A stretch of 64,000 bases of DNA. Source: Sordaria brevicollis. Its lineage: Eukaryota; Ascomycota; Sordariomycetes; Sordariales; Sordariaceae. Below, piece by piece: positions 35,123 through 46,246 of the stretch (the stretch's first letter is position 1; every line of letters starts with the position of its first letter). The notes beneath the pieces were generated by a model that saw nothing but the letters and a program-made list of their open reading frames with translations, was not told where the DNA came from and made no database searches. The DNA lies in the NCBI GenBank assembly GCA_033439795.1, contig JAUTDP010000002.1:124001-188000 (forward strand). Direction: 5' to 3'. Both the position numbers and the translations under genes were made by a program.

Positions 35123-38100
35123 ATGGCGCCAGAAGAAAGGATACCACTCTCCACGTTAGTCTCGCGGGGCATGTCTTCGCTGAAGTCACTCATTGAAATC
35201 CTGGCGGGCGGAACGGGAACTGGAACGAAGGAGGAGTCGATAGCTTCGGCCTCTTCGCACTTGGAACGGTTCAGGCTCTGGGTGGGGAGTCTCGGTGCTC
35301 ATCGAGAGTCTGGGCCGAAATCACTCGAGTACAAACTTCGAGACGCATCTCTGATACGCGACCACATCGTCACCTTGCTCAAAGACTTGTGCGATTCCAT
35401 CGACCGTGGTAAGATACAGTCTATCCTTACCTACCTGTACCCCTTTTGAGTGATAGAAGCTGTCCAAATACTAGCAAAGGGAGCAGTCGAGACTATCGAG
35501 AGCGTCCATTCACCATCATGGAAACATCGGCTAACCAAACAGAAAATAGCCTTGTCTGTGACTTCGACAACTGAGACAACTCCGGAGGGTCAAGACCAAC
35601 CGAATTTTGACGAGGACATTAACGATGAGCTTGCCGAGCTCTTTTACGACGATGATCAAGATGCTATTCATCGCCCTGAGCTTGACCAAGCGTTATGGAG
35701 AGTTGGATACGCCGTTGACTGCTTGCTGCGTCTCTCAGCAACAATCCGCCATCCGGCTCCGCACGACCAGTTCAGGTCCAGGGTAGGGGCAGAGATCATT
35801 GAAGCCTTTCAACCATTGGACAAGGACCACATTCACCACAAGTTTATCAGGCTTGACGAATCTCTGATAGACCGTCTAGCCAAGGCCATGGCACGACGCC
35901 GCCAGTACTTCAAGTACCGCGAAGAACACGCAAGCCGCATAGCCCATGGGTTGGAAGAAGGGCTCAGGAGCGATGCCTCCGAATACACAGCAGCAAAGAC
36001 TGTTATTTCTTCGCTTCCCGGTCATCTCAAGGACAATACATGCAACAACACCACATCTGGCCCTTCAGACATGGCCGACTTCTACGACATGGACATAGAG
36101 GCACGCTCTCAAACCTCATATGCACCGACCATGGCCGAGTCGGGCGAACTTCATGTCCCAAGGTTACCGCGAGAAGCCTGCAATGGACCATTCAAATGTC
36201 CCTTTTGTCATATGATCATTGAGATCACAGGGGACAACAAGAGGCATCAATGGAAGTACGTCACCCTCTCATCTATTCATCCCTACAAAGCACCATAAAG
36301 CAGCAACGAATCACTTATGTCCATAGAAGGAATGAAATTATGGTTGGATGCCATTCGAACTAACAGAAATTTTGACACAGAAAGCACGTTTTTCGAGACC
36401 TTTAGCCTTACACCTGTATCGAAAAGACATGTACCATTCCCAAGCAGCAATATTCTCGCCGTTCTGAATGGATCAGGCATATGGAGAATGAATATTGGAG
36501 GGTCTGGTATTGTTCTTTAGGCTGTACCGACATTTCGTTAGACAACTTTGAGCAGCTCCTGAAGTACAATAGCCTTGCCCACGCCGGCTAGATGGCATCA
36601 TTCGGACTGAGCTCTCAGGCAAAACTTCAAGCTTCCTCGGCCAGGGATACGTCTAAGGTTTGCGGACCTTGTCTACTTTGCCCCGAAAATGCTGAGATGC
36701 AATTCAAGTCGGAGAAACAGTACGCCTCTCATATCGGTAGACACTTGGAGAACCTGGCATTGTTTGCCCTGCCTCGCGTGGATGACGACTATTCCACTGG
36801 GGATGAGAGAAGTAGTGATGGCGAAGATGACGAAGATAACGACGACGACGATGACGATAACAATGTCGCCCAGGATCTGAACGAATGGCTCGTGGACGAT
36901 GATGACGTGAAGTCTCATATATCGGGCGAGAGCGCTCATTCGGTGGAATCAGGAGTCCTTGCAAATGACGATGACGAACAGGGGCCATATATCCAATGGA
37001 AAGACGACCTCCATGTCTTCTGTCACACCTACCAGTGCATGAAATGCAAATACATCTTCGACATCGACAGACAACATGTCTCGTGCGCGTGCCCTAATTG
37101 CGCCTCCGAACGATGCATGAGGCTTTCAGTACGGCGATTAGAATCTCAAGCTGATCCTGATTCTTTGCAGTCTGTTGACACAGGGACGCATGATGAGATG
37201 AAGACGCACACAAGAAATTCGGATGAGACACAGCACCTACAGTCACGAGAATCAGGAGAACCTGCCGTTAAGTTCGTCGATTCGTGCGACGACCAGGTCC
37301 TGAAGGACCAGACACACGGAACACCCGGGGCACATGCCGATCATAAGCGAGAAGACAGCACAGCTTCACGTGCAGATCAGGAACAAGCCTTTGCCAGCTC
37401 TCAAGTCTCGCACCACGCTGATGTCCCAGCTTTGGACCTCCAGCCAGAAGAGCGAGGAGATGTTGATAAGGATTTGGTGGCTCAGCCAAATCATCAGCTC
37501 TTTGGCGAAGCACCACATGCTCTGTCAAACCACCAACCTACAGCGACGCAGGGCATGGGGCGTACCAAGGAAGAGACAGACGGAACCTTTCGAGGCCATG
37601 ATGAGCCTGAGGCAAGTACTTATCCTGTTGATGCAGTTCCTCGGTCTCACGCTAAAGAAGATCAGCCCGTTCACGATAGGGACACAAGACCTCACAAATG
37701 TTCACACTGTGAGCGCTCATTTGATGAACTTGAAAAGCTCAAGTAAGTCTTTTACCCCCAGCTCCAGTCCAAGATCGCTCAGAATTGTTCCGCTGTCCGG
37801 TAGGGAAAAGTCAGTTTAGTGATCTGGGTACTAACGTTATATAAACCAGCCGTCACAAACGCAATCACCATGAGCTACACGAGTGCCTCGGTCCAGGCTG
37901 CACTATGTGGTTTGACACCAAATCGGATCTTGATCGGCATTGGGACGACAGGCATAACCGTGGGGATGAGGTTGGCTTTGATAGTGTACTGGCCAAGCAA
38001 TCCCCACCCTCCTGCGGAGAGTGGGCAAAAAAATTGAGGGACAGGCAAGTTTCAAGGGACAGGAAAAGCCGTACGTTAACCACCCAGGATGCGGAGATGC

Positions 38101-38825
38101 AGACAATCAGAATGGTTGAACAAGGTGAAGCTATGCTCGAGAGCTCTCAAGACAACAGCACGGAGAATACGTCAACAGCCCATGCCGAGTCTTCAAAGGG
38201 AAAAATTGGTCCAGAGGAGCAAGAAGCTGTGAATAAGGAGATTACGGATCAGCCGGAAGAGCAGCTCTCTGGCGAAGCACCTCATGCCATGCATGCATCA
38301 GACGACACATCTGCAATGCCAGCTCCCGCTCCCGCTCCCGCTCCCGCTCAAAATCCACATGCATCATCACGCTCTTCAGGATCATGGTCTTCAGCACAGG
38401 ATGAGTTTCTCCGCAACGCAAAATCAGAGAGGAAACCATCGGATAAAATCGTGGAGGAGATGAGAGAGATGTTCGGCGTCGAAAGATCGTCCCTCGAAAT
38501 TTCGTTGAGATGGCGAAACATCAACAATATGCCAGCATGGGAGGGCATTCCTAGACCAGCCCCATCCACAAGCTCTCCGGTAGAAAAAGTCTCAGGATCA
38601 CAGACTTCCTCCTCTGGGCCCGCCGCTGTGGAGCCTGTGGGTGAGGAAGTGAACGTTTCACAGGATGAGCGGGAGTGGTATACCTGTCAAGTGTGCCGTC
38701 TTCGCACCTTGAACAAGCAAGACTATGACCAGCATCTTGAATGGCTAGAGCATCAAGGCAAGATAGCCGCTATACGAGCTGATTTCGAAGCCGCCATAGA
38801 GGATGCAAAACGCAGAATGTGGTAG
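35123..38825 (+). pseudogene. Family Z copy 2: RLW-domain and finger protein with two in-frame stops
   Basis: Exons 35123-35408, 35475-36255, 36381-37742 and 37850-38825 align with Z1 and keep frame except for two TAG stops, at 36403-36405 and 36589-36591. The N-terminus has HLERFRLWVGSLGAHRES, SLEYKLRDAS and DRLAKAMARRRQYFKYR; the fingers have FKCPFCHMI, YSRRSEWIRHME, WYCSLGC and CPENAEM with HIGRHLENLALFALP. The first stop falls where Z1 has Gln in DLQPY (CAG to TAG), a CpA change of the RIP kind. After the stops a 385-codon frame from ATG 36592 is open, so a shorter protein is possible. The C-terminal half differs from Z1: an acidic tract, a HKCSHCERSF...H finger pair split by the 107-base intron, a SANT/Myb-like segment (SWSSAQDEFLRNAK, SLEISLRWRNIN) and a last C2H2 finger (CQVCRLRTLNKQDYDQHLEW). 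Confidence 0.7.
38322..38348 (+). repeat. (CCCGCT)n microsatellite in Z2
   Basis: Four to five copies of the hexamer CCCGCT encode Ala-Pro repeats (PAPAPAPAPA), just before the SANT-like segment of Z2. Confidence 0.8.
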
Positions 38826-39039
38826 TGAAGCTCAAGGGGGACTACCAAAGGGAACTATCCAATTCAAAGAGTTGCTGGCTAAAGCTATTGCCTCGAAACT
38901 AAGAGCGGTACATAGGGCGGCCGACGAAACTGATAAGAGGCTTGAGGTTGAGCAAGGGAATTTGGTAAAGCAGCAAGAGGGTCGTAGCATATTAACAGGA
39001 TCCCGCTCTGTTTCCTTTCTCCTCGTCCACTCGCGAATT

Positions 39040-39357
39040 CCTCGTCCGCAAAACCATGCCGCCAAAGGCCCGAACTATTACAATAAGTCTCTCAAGGTTT
39101 CCTCTCGTTCGAGTCCTTTACTTCGTATTTGAAAGATGACCCCGATTCTCCCACCCACTATCCTTCACTACACACAGCCTCCTCGCATTTGATCAGGTAC
39201 AAGCTCTGGGCTGCTAGCGTTGGTGTACATGCCTCTGGAACCAGCTTACTCGAACAAACTCCGTAACGCATCCAGATGAGCGAGTCTCTTTACTGGCCGC
39301 TTGGCAAAGTCCATGGTAATGCGCCGCCAGAAGGTATCTAATAAACTCAAAGACAAA
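39040..39357 (+). pseudogene. Family Z relic (internally deleted copy)
   Basis: Fragments of a Z gene remain: HLIRYKLWAASVG matches the RLW domain, followed by a two-base deletion in the SLLE(H)KLRNAS part. The sequence then jumps to LAKSMVMRRQK, which in Z1/Z2 lies about 150 residues further on. The relic stops at the left end of the inverted-repeat element at 39358. It is closely related in DNA to the relic at 42053, including the phrase CTCTGGGCTGCTAGCGTTGG. Confidence 0.65.
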
Positions 39358-39798
39358 GAGCTTAACTTGCCGCACCGGGGTCATTGTCCTCATGTACCCT
39401 TTTTAACTTCGCGCACCCTAAAATATATGTTATGAAACTATCGTCGTTATAATGTGTCAATTACCGTTATCAAAGTTCAGCCGTAATAAAGGTCAATACT
39501 TAAGAAAATATTTCAGTTCCTGAAAGAATAGGGATATTAAAGGAAGAATAAGTAAAAATATTATATAAAAAATAATCTACTATCAATTCGTTAATCGGAT
39601 TAGTAGTAGTAGTGGAAGTGGTCTTCGTTGAACGCCGGCAAAGTGTTGCGTATTGAGGGGCGGATTTATATGGGCGTGAAATTTTGGAACGTTTTGACAT
39701 GGAAATTTACATTTGAAAACGGGGGGCCCGTGCACAGGGTGCATGAAGTCAAAAAAGGGTGCATGAGGACAATGACCCCGGTGCGGCAAGTTAAGCTC
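39358..39798. mobile_element. hAT-type MITE with about 63-bp terminal inverted repeats
   Basis: The left end (GAGCTTAACTTGCCGCACCG, continuing to about 39420) is matched in inverted orientation by the right end, about 39737-39798, with only a few mismatches over some 60 bases. The flanks are AAGACAAA (39350-39357) and AAGATAAA (39799-39806), an 8-bp target duplication with one C-to-T change. Length 441 bases, no coding capacity. Eight-bp duplications are typical of the hAT superfamily. It sits inside a dead Z copy; the AT-rich centre suggests some RIP or drift. Confidence 0.8.
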
Positions 39799-40208
39799 AA
39801 GATAAAGCTCTTTACATCCATTGCTTTCAACGGCCCTCTCAAATCGTATTATAAACACGGGCCACCCGCCATCTTCCCTCTGATACCGGTTTCCCTCACA
39901 ACAACCCCATCACCACTTCACCAGCGCTACCTTTCCCCGCGGCGCCAGGCCTTTCCCCATCAAGATAACACCAGCAAAACAACAATAACATTATCACCGG
40001 TCTCTCAGCACTGTCAGCAACATGGCCGACACTTGACCGCGAGGCTCCCATGATCCAGATCTCTAGTCTGGCGGATGAAGCGTGCCATTCAGGAAGCATG
40101 TTGATAATAACGACGAGGCTGTGATCACTTCGATTAGCCGCGAGAACCCAGGTCCCAGAAGCCTGTGCAGCCACGAACTTCTTACGGTACCTATATATAT
40201 ACTCGGCT

Positions 40209-40268
40209 TTGGGATATGACAGCACGGCATTGGGATATGATAGTACGGCGTTGTGATATGACAGTACG
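40209..40268 (+). repeat. 21-bp tandem repeat, three copies
   Basis: Three imperfect copies of TTGGGATATGACAGCACGGCA (21, 21 and 18 bases) lie just beyond the point where D4 homology stops. They may mark the breakpoint that removed the 3' part of D4. Confidence 0.75.
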
Positions 40269-40309
40269 TTTTCTCCGGGCTTTCTCGCAGGTAAGCAGAT
40301 ATTTGCTAA

Positions 40310-41566
40310 CAAGTCCAGCCGACTGTGAAAACCATGAAGTGTTGTAAATGTACGGGACGCTTAACGTAATAGCGTAAGCGATGCGCAATTTTGTGAAAAA
40401 AAGGTTTTCTGGATGAAGGGCTTCCGGAAGATGCGGCCTATCGATGGATCGAGGATTTGGCGAAGTGTCACTAATGTCAATTCCGAGTTGCTAGCGCTAC
40501 GTGGGGATTGAAGCCAAAACGTCCGAGACCCAGCGGGGTCTAGTATAATACACCCGTCCAGGCCGGAGGCCCGCTGCTTTCCTTTGCTATCGGCAGAGAG
40601 TTCGTATATCTTAACGATCTTGGAGTTGGTCTGCGAACCTGGAGATGAGTGACTTGATGGAGGGGCATCGGTACCCCCACACTGGAGCCGGAAACACGTC
40701 CCGTGACGGGAGTCACTCGAACTCAAGGTGACCTGGAAGTTGATGTCCTTGGCCACCATTTCTTCGGTATCTATATTGTGAACGAAGACGGCCTAGGCTA
40801 CGGGCGACGAGCTCTGGACAGGCGTCATGAGGCGCGGGACATCGACAATCGGTTGCAGCGTCGTGCAATGCGCTGAACAGCACGACTCTTGAGGAGCTTG
40901 CGAAGGAGATTTATAACGCGATAGTTGGAGCGCCGCTTATTGTTGATGTACTGTTCCGTGCCGGCTTTGGCGACATAGAGTGTTTCGAGGGAGGCATTCG
41001 CCGCTCTGAGTCGTGATAGAATGTCGTCGTAATCCTTCTTCTTCAACGTGAACTTGGTTTTTGCTTTTAGGAGCCTGACGAGTGACTTCTTGTCCTTCAA
41101 CGCTGTCTGTATTGGAGGTGTAGGGATAAGTTAATTAGCAGACTGGCTTTCAGCTTTTGTTCTTCAAGGCAAAAAGGTATCTTACCGTGCCGTCTTGTTG
41201 CAGATTCAGCTTCTCCCTCAGCCCTGACTGAATAGTTTTAATGTCCGCCATTGTCTGCTCGAACATGCCGTATTGGTCGTACAGCTTCAACTTCAGGTTG
41301 TTGCGAGTCTTTGAGCTCAACCTCAACTCCGCCTAGAACGGGTTTCCTTGGTCAATTTCCGTAGTGTCGAAGGGCAGGATGTCGCCCATTAGGCGTTGGC
41401 AACTATTTCGCAATAATGCATGCTCGGTTCGAAGATCCTGGAGTAGGTTGCGGAGGTCGCTGTGATAGTTGCGGATTTGGGATGTGTATTTGACATAGAC
41501 CTCGACAGCCGACATGGCCAAAGGCAGAATGCCCAGGACAAGACCAGCCACTTCCATCCGGGACAT
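40310..41566 (-). pseudogene. Family D copy 4: broken DUF7580-like gene
   Basis: The start is conserved (MSRMEVAGLVLGILPLAMSA) and the helical region follows, but Trp after GNPF is a TAG stop at 41335-41333. On the plus strand this is CCA to CTA, a CpA change of the RIP kind. Homology goes on behind the stop (TMADIKTIQSGLREKLNLQQDG) to the conserved intron, then DKKSLVRLLKAKTKFTLKKKDYDDI. Frameshifts follow near 40887, 40790 and 40390 (a run of T). TLRQILDPSIGR and TKLRIAYAIT are the last recognisable parts of the kinase-like half; the remainder is missing. It is divergent with the Z relic at 42053, 486 bases away. It is not expected to make a working protein. Confidence 0.8.
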
Positions 41567-42052
41567 TGAAGGAGTATAAGGGATAAGTTGGAACAAGAGT
41601 GATCAAAGGAACCAAACAAAGAAAGTGTCGGCGAAACGCTGAACGACATGCATAGACTTGTGTGAATGAAAGAATTGAGGAAATGATGGGATCATGGGAA
41701 ACCCACCTCGGCCAAGGAGGGGTAAGACCTCCAGTCTTATAATTCCCAGGTACCAAAGCCTTTTTCTAGGTGTTTCTGCCTTCCGCTATCTCTACATGTA
41801 GATTTTGGGACATGGTTGCTATTTCCCTTTTGATTGTTCTTCATTCCGCGATCATCACCTTTTGTCAGTCTCATATCACCTTCTGTCAATCTCATGAACC
41901 GGGAACTTTTTACTTCACTTCCTGAACTAGTTCTTGCCAATCACAGTTATCTGCTTCTTCGGCCGTCCCTCTCGTACCTTGGATACTTGCCTACCTAATC
42001 TATTTAATTTCCTTTCTTCTTATCCATCTGTTCATTCCTCATCCTTAGAACC

Positions 42053-42326
42053 ATGGGGTCAAACCCGGAAATATTACAACAATTCTCTCAAGGTTTCCTT
42101 TTGATCGAGTCCCTCACTCAATCCTTGAAAGACGATCCTAATTTCCTACCCAATATCGTTCACTACCTTCCTTACATTTGGTCAGGTATAGGCTCTGGGC
42201 TGCTAGCGTTGGTGCATATACCCCCGGAGCCAGCTTATTCGAACACAAACTCCGTAACGCATCCGGACTTCGAAAGAATATTATCTCGTTTCTCCAAGAT
42301 CTCTACCGCTCACTCAACGAAAGTAC
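42053..42326 (+). pseudogene. Family Z relic (5' part only)
   Basis: ATG at 42053 opens a frame (MGSNPEILQQFSQGFLLIES). The Z-family RLW domain follows in a different frame from about 42185 (RYRLWAASVGAYTPGA, FEHKLRNASGLRKN, FLQDLYRSLNES), so there is a frameshift between. Homology ends near 42326, where Z1/Z2 have the first intron or exon end. No fingers remain. It faces D4 as Z1 faces D1. Confidence 0.7.
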
Positions 42327-42478
42327 GAATTGTGTACAACCTTGATTTCCCAGCGGTGCGGTTTTGTTTCGATTTTCGAGTTCAGCCACCCTACTTTACC
42401 TATACCAAGCAGACACGCCGTTATCAAGAGACCTTTGGATATATACTCAAATAGATAGCCGCCCATTATAGACCGCCG

Positions 42479-43408
42479 TTACCTCCCTTCCCACGTCGCA
42501 TTATAAACCCCCACCATCTCCCTCTGATACCCCACCAACCGATCCCAATCAACACAACTATGCACCACCCCCCACCCCAGATTTCCCTTGGTATACTCCT
42601 CCGGGCTTCCCGGCGGACTATCGCTCTCGAGCGTCATGTAATCGGCGCACATGATGCTCAACCTCAAATACTCGAAGCAGTGCTCTAGATGTTCCAGCCA
42701 GTCGTTGTCTACAAACGAGCCTGAAAGGGCGTTGATACCCTTGTACACGAGCTGGTTGTAACGCTGCCGAGCGACGTTGACGCAGTGAAGCTGGTGGAAG
42801 GTATTGAGGACGTAGAAGTTGTTGAGGTTGGGCTTGTTGGCGGCCGAGGGGGGAGGGGTGTTGAACATGAAGAAGGGGGCGCGGATGCCGGGGTCTTGGA
42901 GGCCGTATTCTGATGGGTTGGGGAGGTAGATTGTGTCGGAGCCTGTGTGCACTCTCTGTCAGAATTGGTTTTCATGGTTGTTGGTGAAAGGACACTTACC
43001 CTCTGTTATCCGGTACCAATTCTCATTAGCCTCCTGCGACGGGCCCATGAACTCCCTATGCGGAATGAATGGGACATTTCGCCTGTTGGTGAAGATTTCC
43101 CTTGGCAAAGGCGTGTTGGGGTTGATGCCAAAGTCTTTTAGCGTTGGTTCATTGGAGTTGGAACTGTTGCTGTTCTTTGTGATGAAAAGCCCGGCGGCAA
43201 GACCGATGATGATGGAGAGGAGGGCAATGGCGCCGCGGATGATGTGTTCTCTCCATCGTGATTGCCGCCGGATGGGGATGTGGGAATGGATGTCGAGGCT
43301 TTCGTCTGATTCGGATTGTCGACTGGAGGAGGAGGCACTCAGGAGACTTCCGGTTTCATTGTCTGTTTGGAGATGGTGCTTTTCGGATGTTGCATCTTGG
43401 GAGTACAT
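42479..43408 (-). CDS. UstY-type DUF3328 oxidase 1 of the peptide cluster
   Basis: Exon 43408-43000 and exon 42951-42479 are joined by a 48-base intron (acceptor chosen to keep frame), about 293 residues. A Ser-rich cytosolic tail is followed by one membrane helix (GAIALLSIIIGLAAGLFI, about residues 58-77), then the DUF3328 domain with the two His/Cys motifs FHQLHCVN and EHCFEYLRLSIMCADYMTLE. UstYa/UstYb-type proteins with these HxxHC and HCxxYLR motifs carry out oxidative ring closure in fungal ribosomal peptides (ustiloxin, phomopsin, asperipin). It likely acts in the secretory pathway on the precursor encoded at 49743. It is the leftmost gene of the cluster, next to the dead Z relic. Confidence 0.88.
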
Positions 43409-44745
43409 GGTGCAGAGATTTTGGGAGGTTGAGTGCTCCTGCCAAACGAAATGCCAAAAATCACAAGAGATGAGAAGTGGAAAGAGACATGAGCAATGAT
43501 TAGAACTGGAAGGGGCGCTCTTACCTCCCCTTCATCTCGACATCATCAAAATGGAAGTCGCGAACGTTCAATCCCCAGAAACATTGCGATATCGCACCAC
43601 GCTCAAGTCCCGGCTCACATGTCAGCAACACCCGGATGTGCTGCACTCGCGCAATCGGACCTCGATCGCCAACTTCACACCTTCCCAAAACACTCAATTC
43701 TAAGAACGGCTACAAGACGCAATGTCATCTAACCGAGCCTCATACATCGCCAAGGGGACGCATGGAACAAGTGGAAGTCACCCATCGGAACCCCAGCGGA
43801 TCGGAGAACCCTGTCATTGACTTCGTTGGCGGAGTGGACGTCTCGGCCGGGGTAGCCCCGCACCTCCAACTGTCGTCCCCCCGGGGGTTCGTCCGTCCGT
43901 TGAAGTGGTGGGGGTCCGGGCCGCTAACCGAACCGAACCTCCGCTACTCCGCACGCTCCGCTGCGGGCCGTGGGGCACGGGACGAAAGTGGCGCCCCACA
44001 CTGTTTGGGGGGACTGTGCTCCACTTCTCTTTTGTGTCGCTTTGCGCTGTCATTGTATTTCGTTAACTTAACCCTTGGAGATAGAGAGAGCTCCTGCTTC
44101 ATTCGGACATCGTTTGAGCTGCGTGTAAGCGGAGATTATTTTCTGACATGATGTGATTGTCAAATGAGAGGTGGTGTTTGCGGGGAAGTGCGCGTCTAGA
44201 TTCTTCCTGGGAAGGTACCTTTGTACATACTTCCCTGCTGATGACAACTCCGGTCATCGGCCAAGTGTAAGCGCATGGCTGCAGGTGGCTTCTGCTTATG
44301 CCGTTGGCCGACATGGCTTTTGATACGAAGATCTTGCAGTTCAGCGACATCGGTCTGCTCTTCCAACGACTCCGACATCCTTCGATTATTTCTCGCCACT
44401 CGAGTTCCCCGGACGGAAGGGTTCTGATGAACGAGACGCTAACGATGCCGCGCTTACCAGCTTGCATCGCCTAGCACAGGTGCCCTCTCAGTATTGACTT
44501 GGCGATTTCACATGTGTTGACCAAAGTTGCTTGCATCTTGGAGATATCTCAGCGTAATGGATTCCGGTGATCGAAAAATCCCGTTGATGGCTTGGACACT
44601 TGACCGGAGAACGGATAGTTTGGATATCCCATTTCTCTGAGGCCAAACTGTCAGTCTTTCGTCTCTCCCATCTGGTCAAGCCCTTTCCTCTTCTTGAGCT
44701 CCATCGGGTTGACAACAATCACCCAGCAAGACACCAAGCAACAAG
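43409..44745. other. Divergent intergenic region between UstY-type genes 1 and 2
   Basis: 1.3 kb between two divergent oxidase genes, presumably holding both promoters. The frames at 43636-44151 and 44099-44467 have no motif and overlap on opposite strands, so none is annotated. Confidence 0.4.
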
Positions 44746-45724
44746 ATGCAGTCCAAAATCAAGTCCATCCTCGACTCCGTCCGCCCACAGGACAGCCCAA
44801 GTCCAGACTACGGGCGAGTCCGGTCAGACGAAGACGAAAAGCTCGAAGACATCCAACTCGACGGCCCCATTCGAAGCCATGCAGCCATCGCACGAGAGCG
44901 GCGCAACAACCGCATCCTTCTCATAGCAGTGTCCTTCCTCTGCTTGGGGTGGGTTACGACACTGGCATTCTGGTACAAGACCGCACCACGAAGCAATGGC
45001 CCTCTGCATGTCTACTCCAACACGCCTATTCCGAAGGAAGTGTTCATCCCGGTGAAGAAGGTGTTTCAACCTGATGAGCGGTACATTGGTGGTACAGCGG
45101 AGGTGGAAAGGGAGTGGGATAAGCTTGTTGCTGGTTAGTGCTTCTCATGGGAAAGATGAACGGCATTGGCTTACCATTTTAACAGGCCACGACGCCGTCT
45201 GGATCGAGAACCCCAAGAAATGGGGCCTTCCAGAGGGAATTGTCGCGCCGTATGATCACCCAAATACTCCAGTGCCGAAACCACAGGACTTTTATGTCAT
45301 TTCCATTCTACATCAGCTTCACTGTCTGGTAAGACCCTTATACCTTCACTCTTGCCAAACGTAAACTGACAATCCATTTCCTCAGAACATGATCCGCTAC
45401 CAATACTACGTCGAAAAGAACAAAAACACCTCTCCCGCTAAGAAGAAGAGGGACAACCTCGACTCAGAACTCGGCCCCGATCCAGATGAAGAGTTCAAGT
45501 GGAAAGTCCACGTCGAGCACTGCTTTGAGTACCTACGCCAGGGCATCTCCTGCGGCGGTGACCTGATTATCGAGGGCAACAGCCCCATCAAGGTCGGAAA
45601 GGGTCATGCGACGTCCGTGACGGGATGGGGGGTGGAACATGATTGTATTGATTTTGAGAGGTTGCGGCAGTTCCAGATTGAGCAGGAGGCGAGGTATAAT
45701 CTGACTTGGCAAAATGCGCAGTAG
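44746..45724 (+). CDS. UstY-type DUF3328 oxidase 2 of the peptide cluster
   Basis: Three exons, 44746-45133, 45186-45328 and 45386-45724, with introns of 52 and 57 bases, give about 289 residues. A charged N-terminal tail precedes one membrane helix (ILLIAVSFLCLGWVTTLAFW, about 56-75). The DUF3328 domain shows NTPIPKEVF, EREWDKLVAGHDAVW, the first His/Cys motif LHQLHCLN spanning the second intron, and the second motif EHCFEYLRQGISCGGDLIIEG. All expected metal-binding residues are present. As for the other two, oxidative cyclisation or a related oxidation of the peptide core is the likely role. The intron inside the HQLHC region is not shared with oxidases 1 and 3, so the three are not recent tandem copies. 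Confidence 0.9.
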
Positions 45725-46246
45725 GGTCAGGTCATGTATATCTCCAGTTTTTCAATGAAGGATAGCTTTTTGTCAAAGAAAAGAATGAACTTGATGATGC
45801 CTTTATGTTGCTATCGTCATCGAGCATTGCCTGCGGGCGAAATTGTTAAGCACTGACTCACCCACTGTATTTCTAGCGCTGACCCTCAACGTTACAGCGG
45901 CCATTTGGTAAGCGCCGCACCGCCCCGTGTTGGCCGCCATAACGGCCCAAAAAGGAAAGTGTCAACTGGAATTGATGCCATCGCCGCTTCCTTTCCAAAT
46001 TGTCGGATGCAGTGTTGCATTGGGAAATTTGGAATGGTTTCATCTAACAAAAAACTATTTCAGGGTCATCTGTCCCTCTTTCCTTCGTCACGCTGTCCAC
46101 TGCTGCCCGCCTTTTCACCTCAGTCTGTTTCCCTAGCAACGCCTAAACTCCAAAACTTTCATCTGAAGTTCTGAACATCACCACAAAACATCAGACGAAC
46201 CTCCCCACACCCAACTCATCCCAACTTCTCCAATTCACAACCAAAA

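Noticed and set aside
39100..39125. tRNA B-box-like GTTCGAGTCC
   Set aside because: The same stretch occurs in the Z relic at 42094 as part of coding homology; no A box or cloverleaf is visible.
38803..39132. 109-residue frame after Z2
   Set aside because: It overlaps the Z2 end in another frame and runs into the Z relic; the Lys/Ala/Glu-rich part could be coding remains but cannot be supported.
40209..40268. CRISPR-like direct repeats
   Set aside because: The three units are directly adjacent with no spacers; a eukaryotic tandem repeat.
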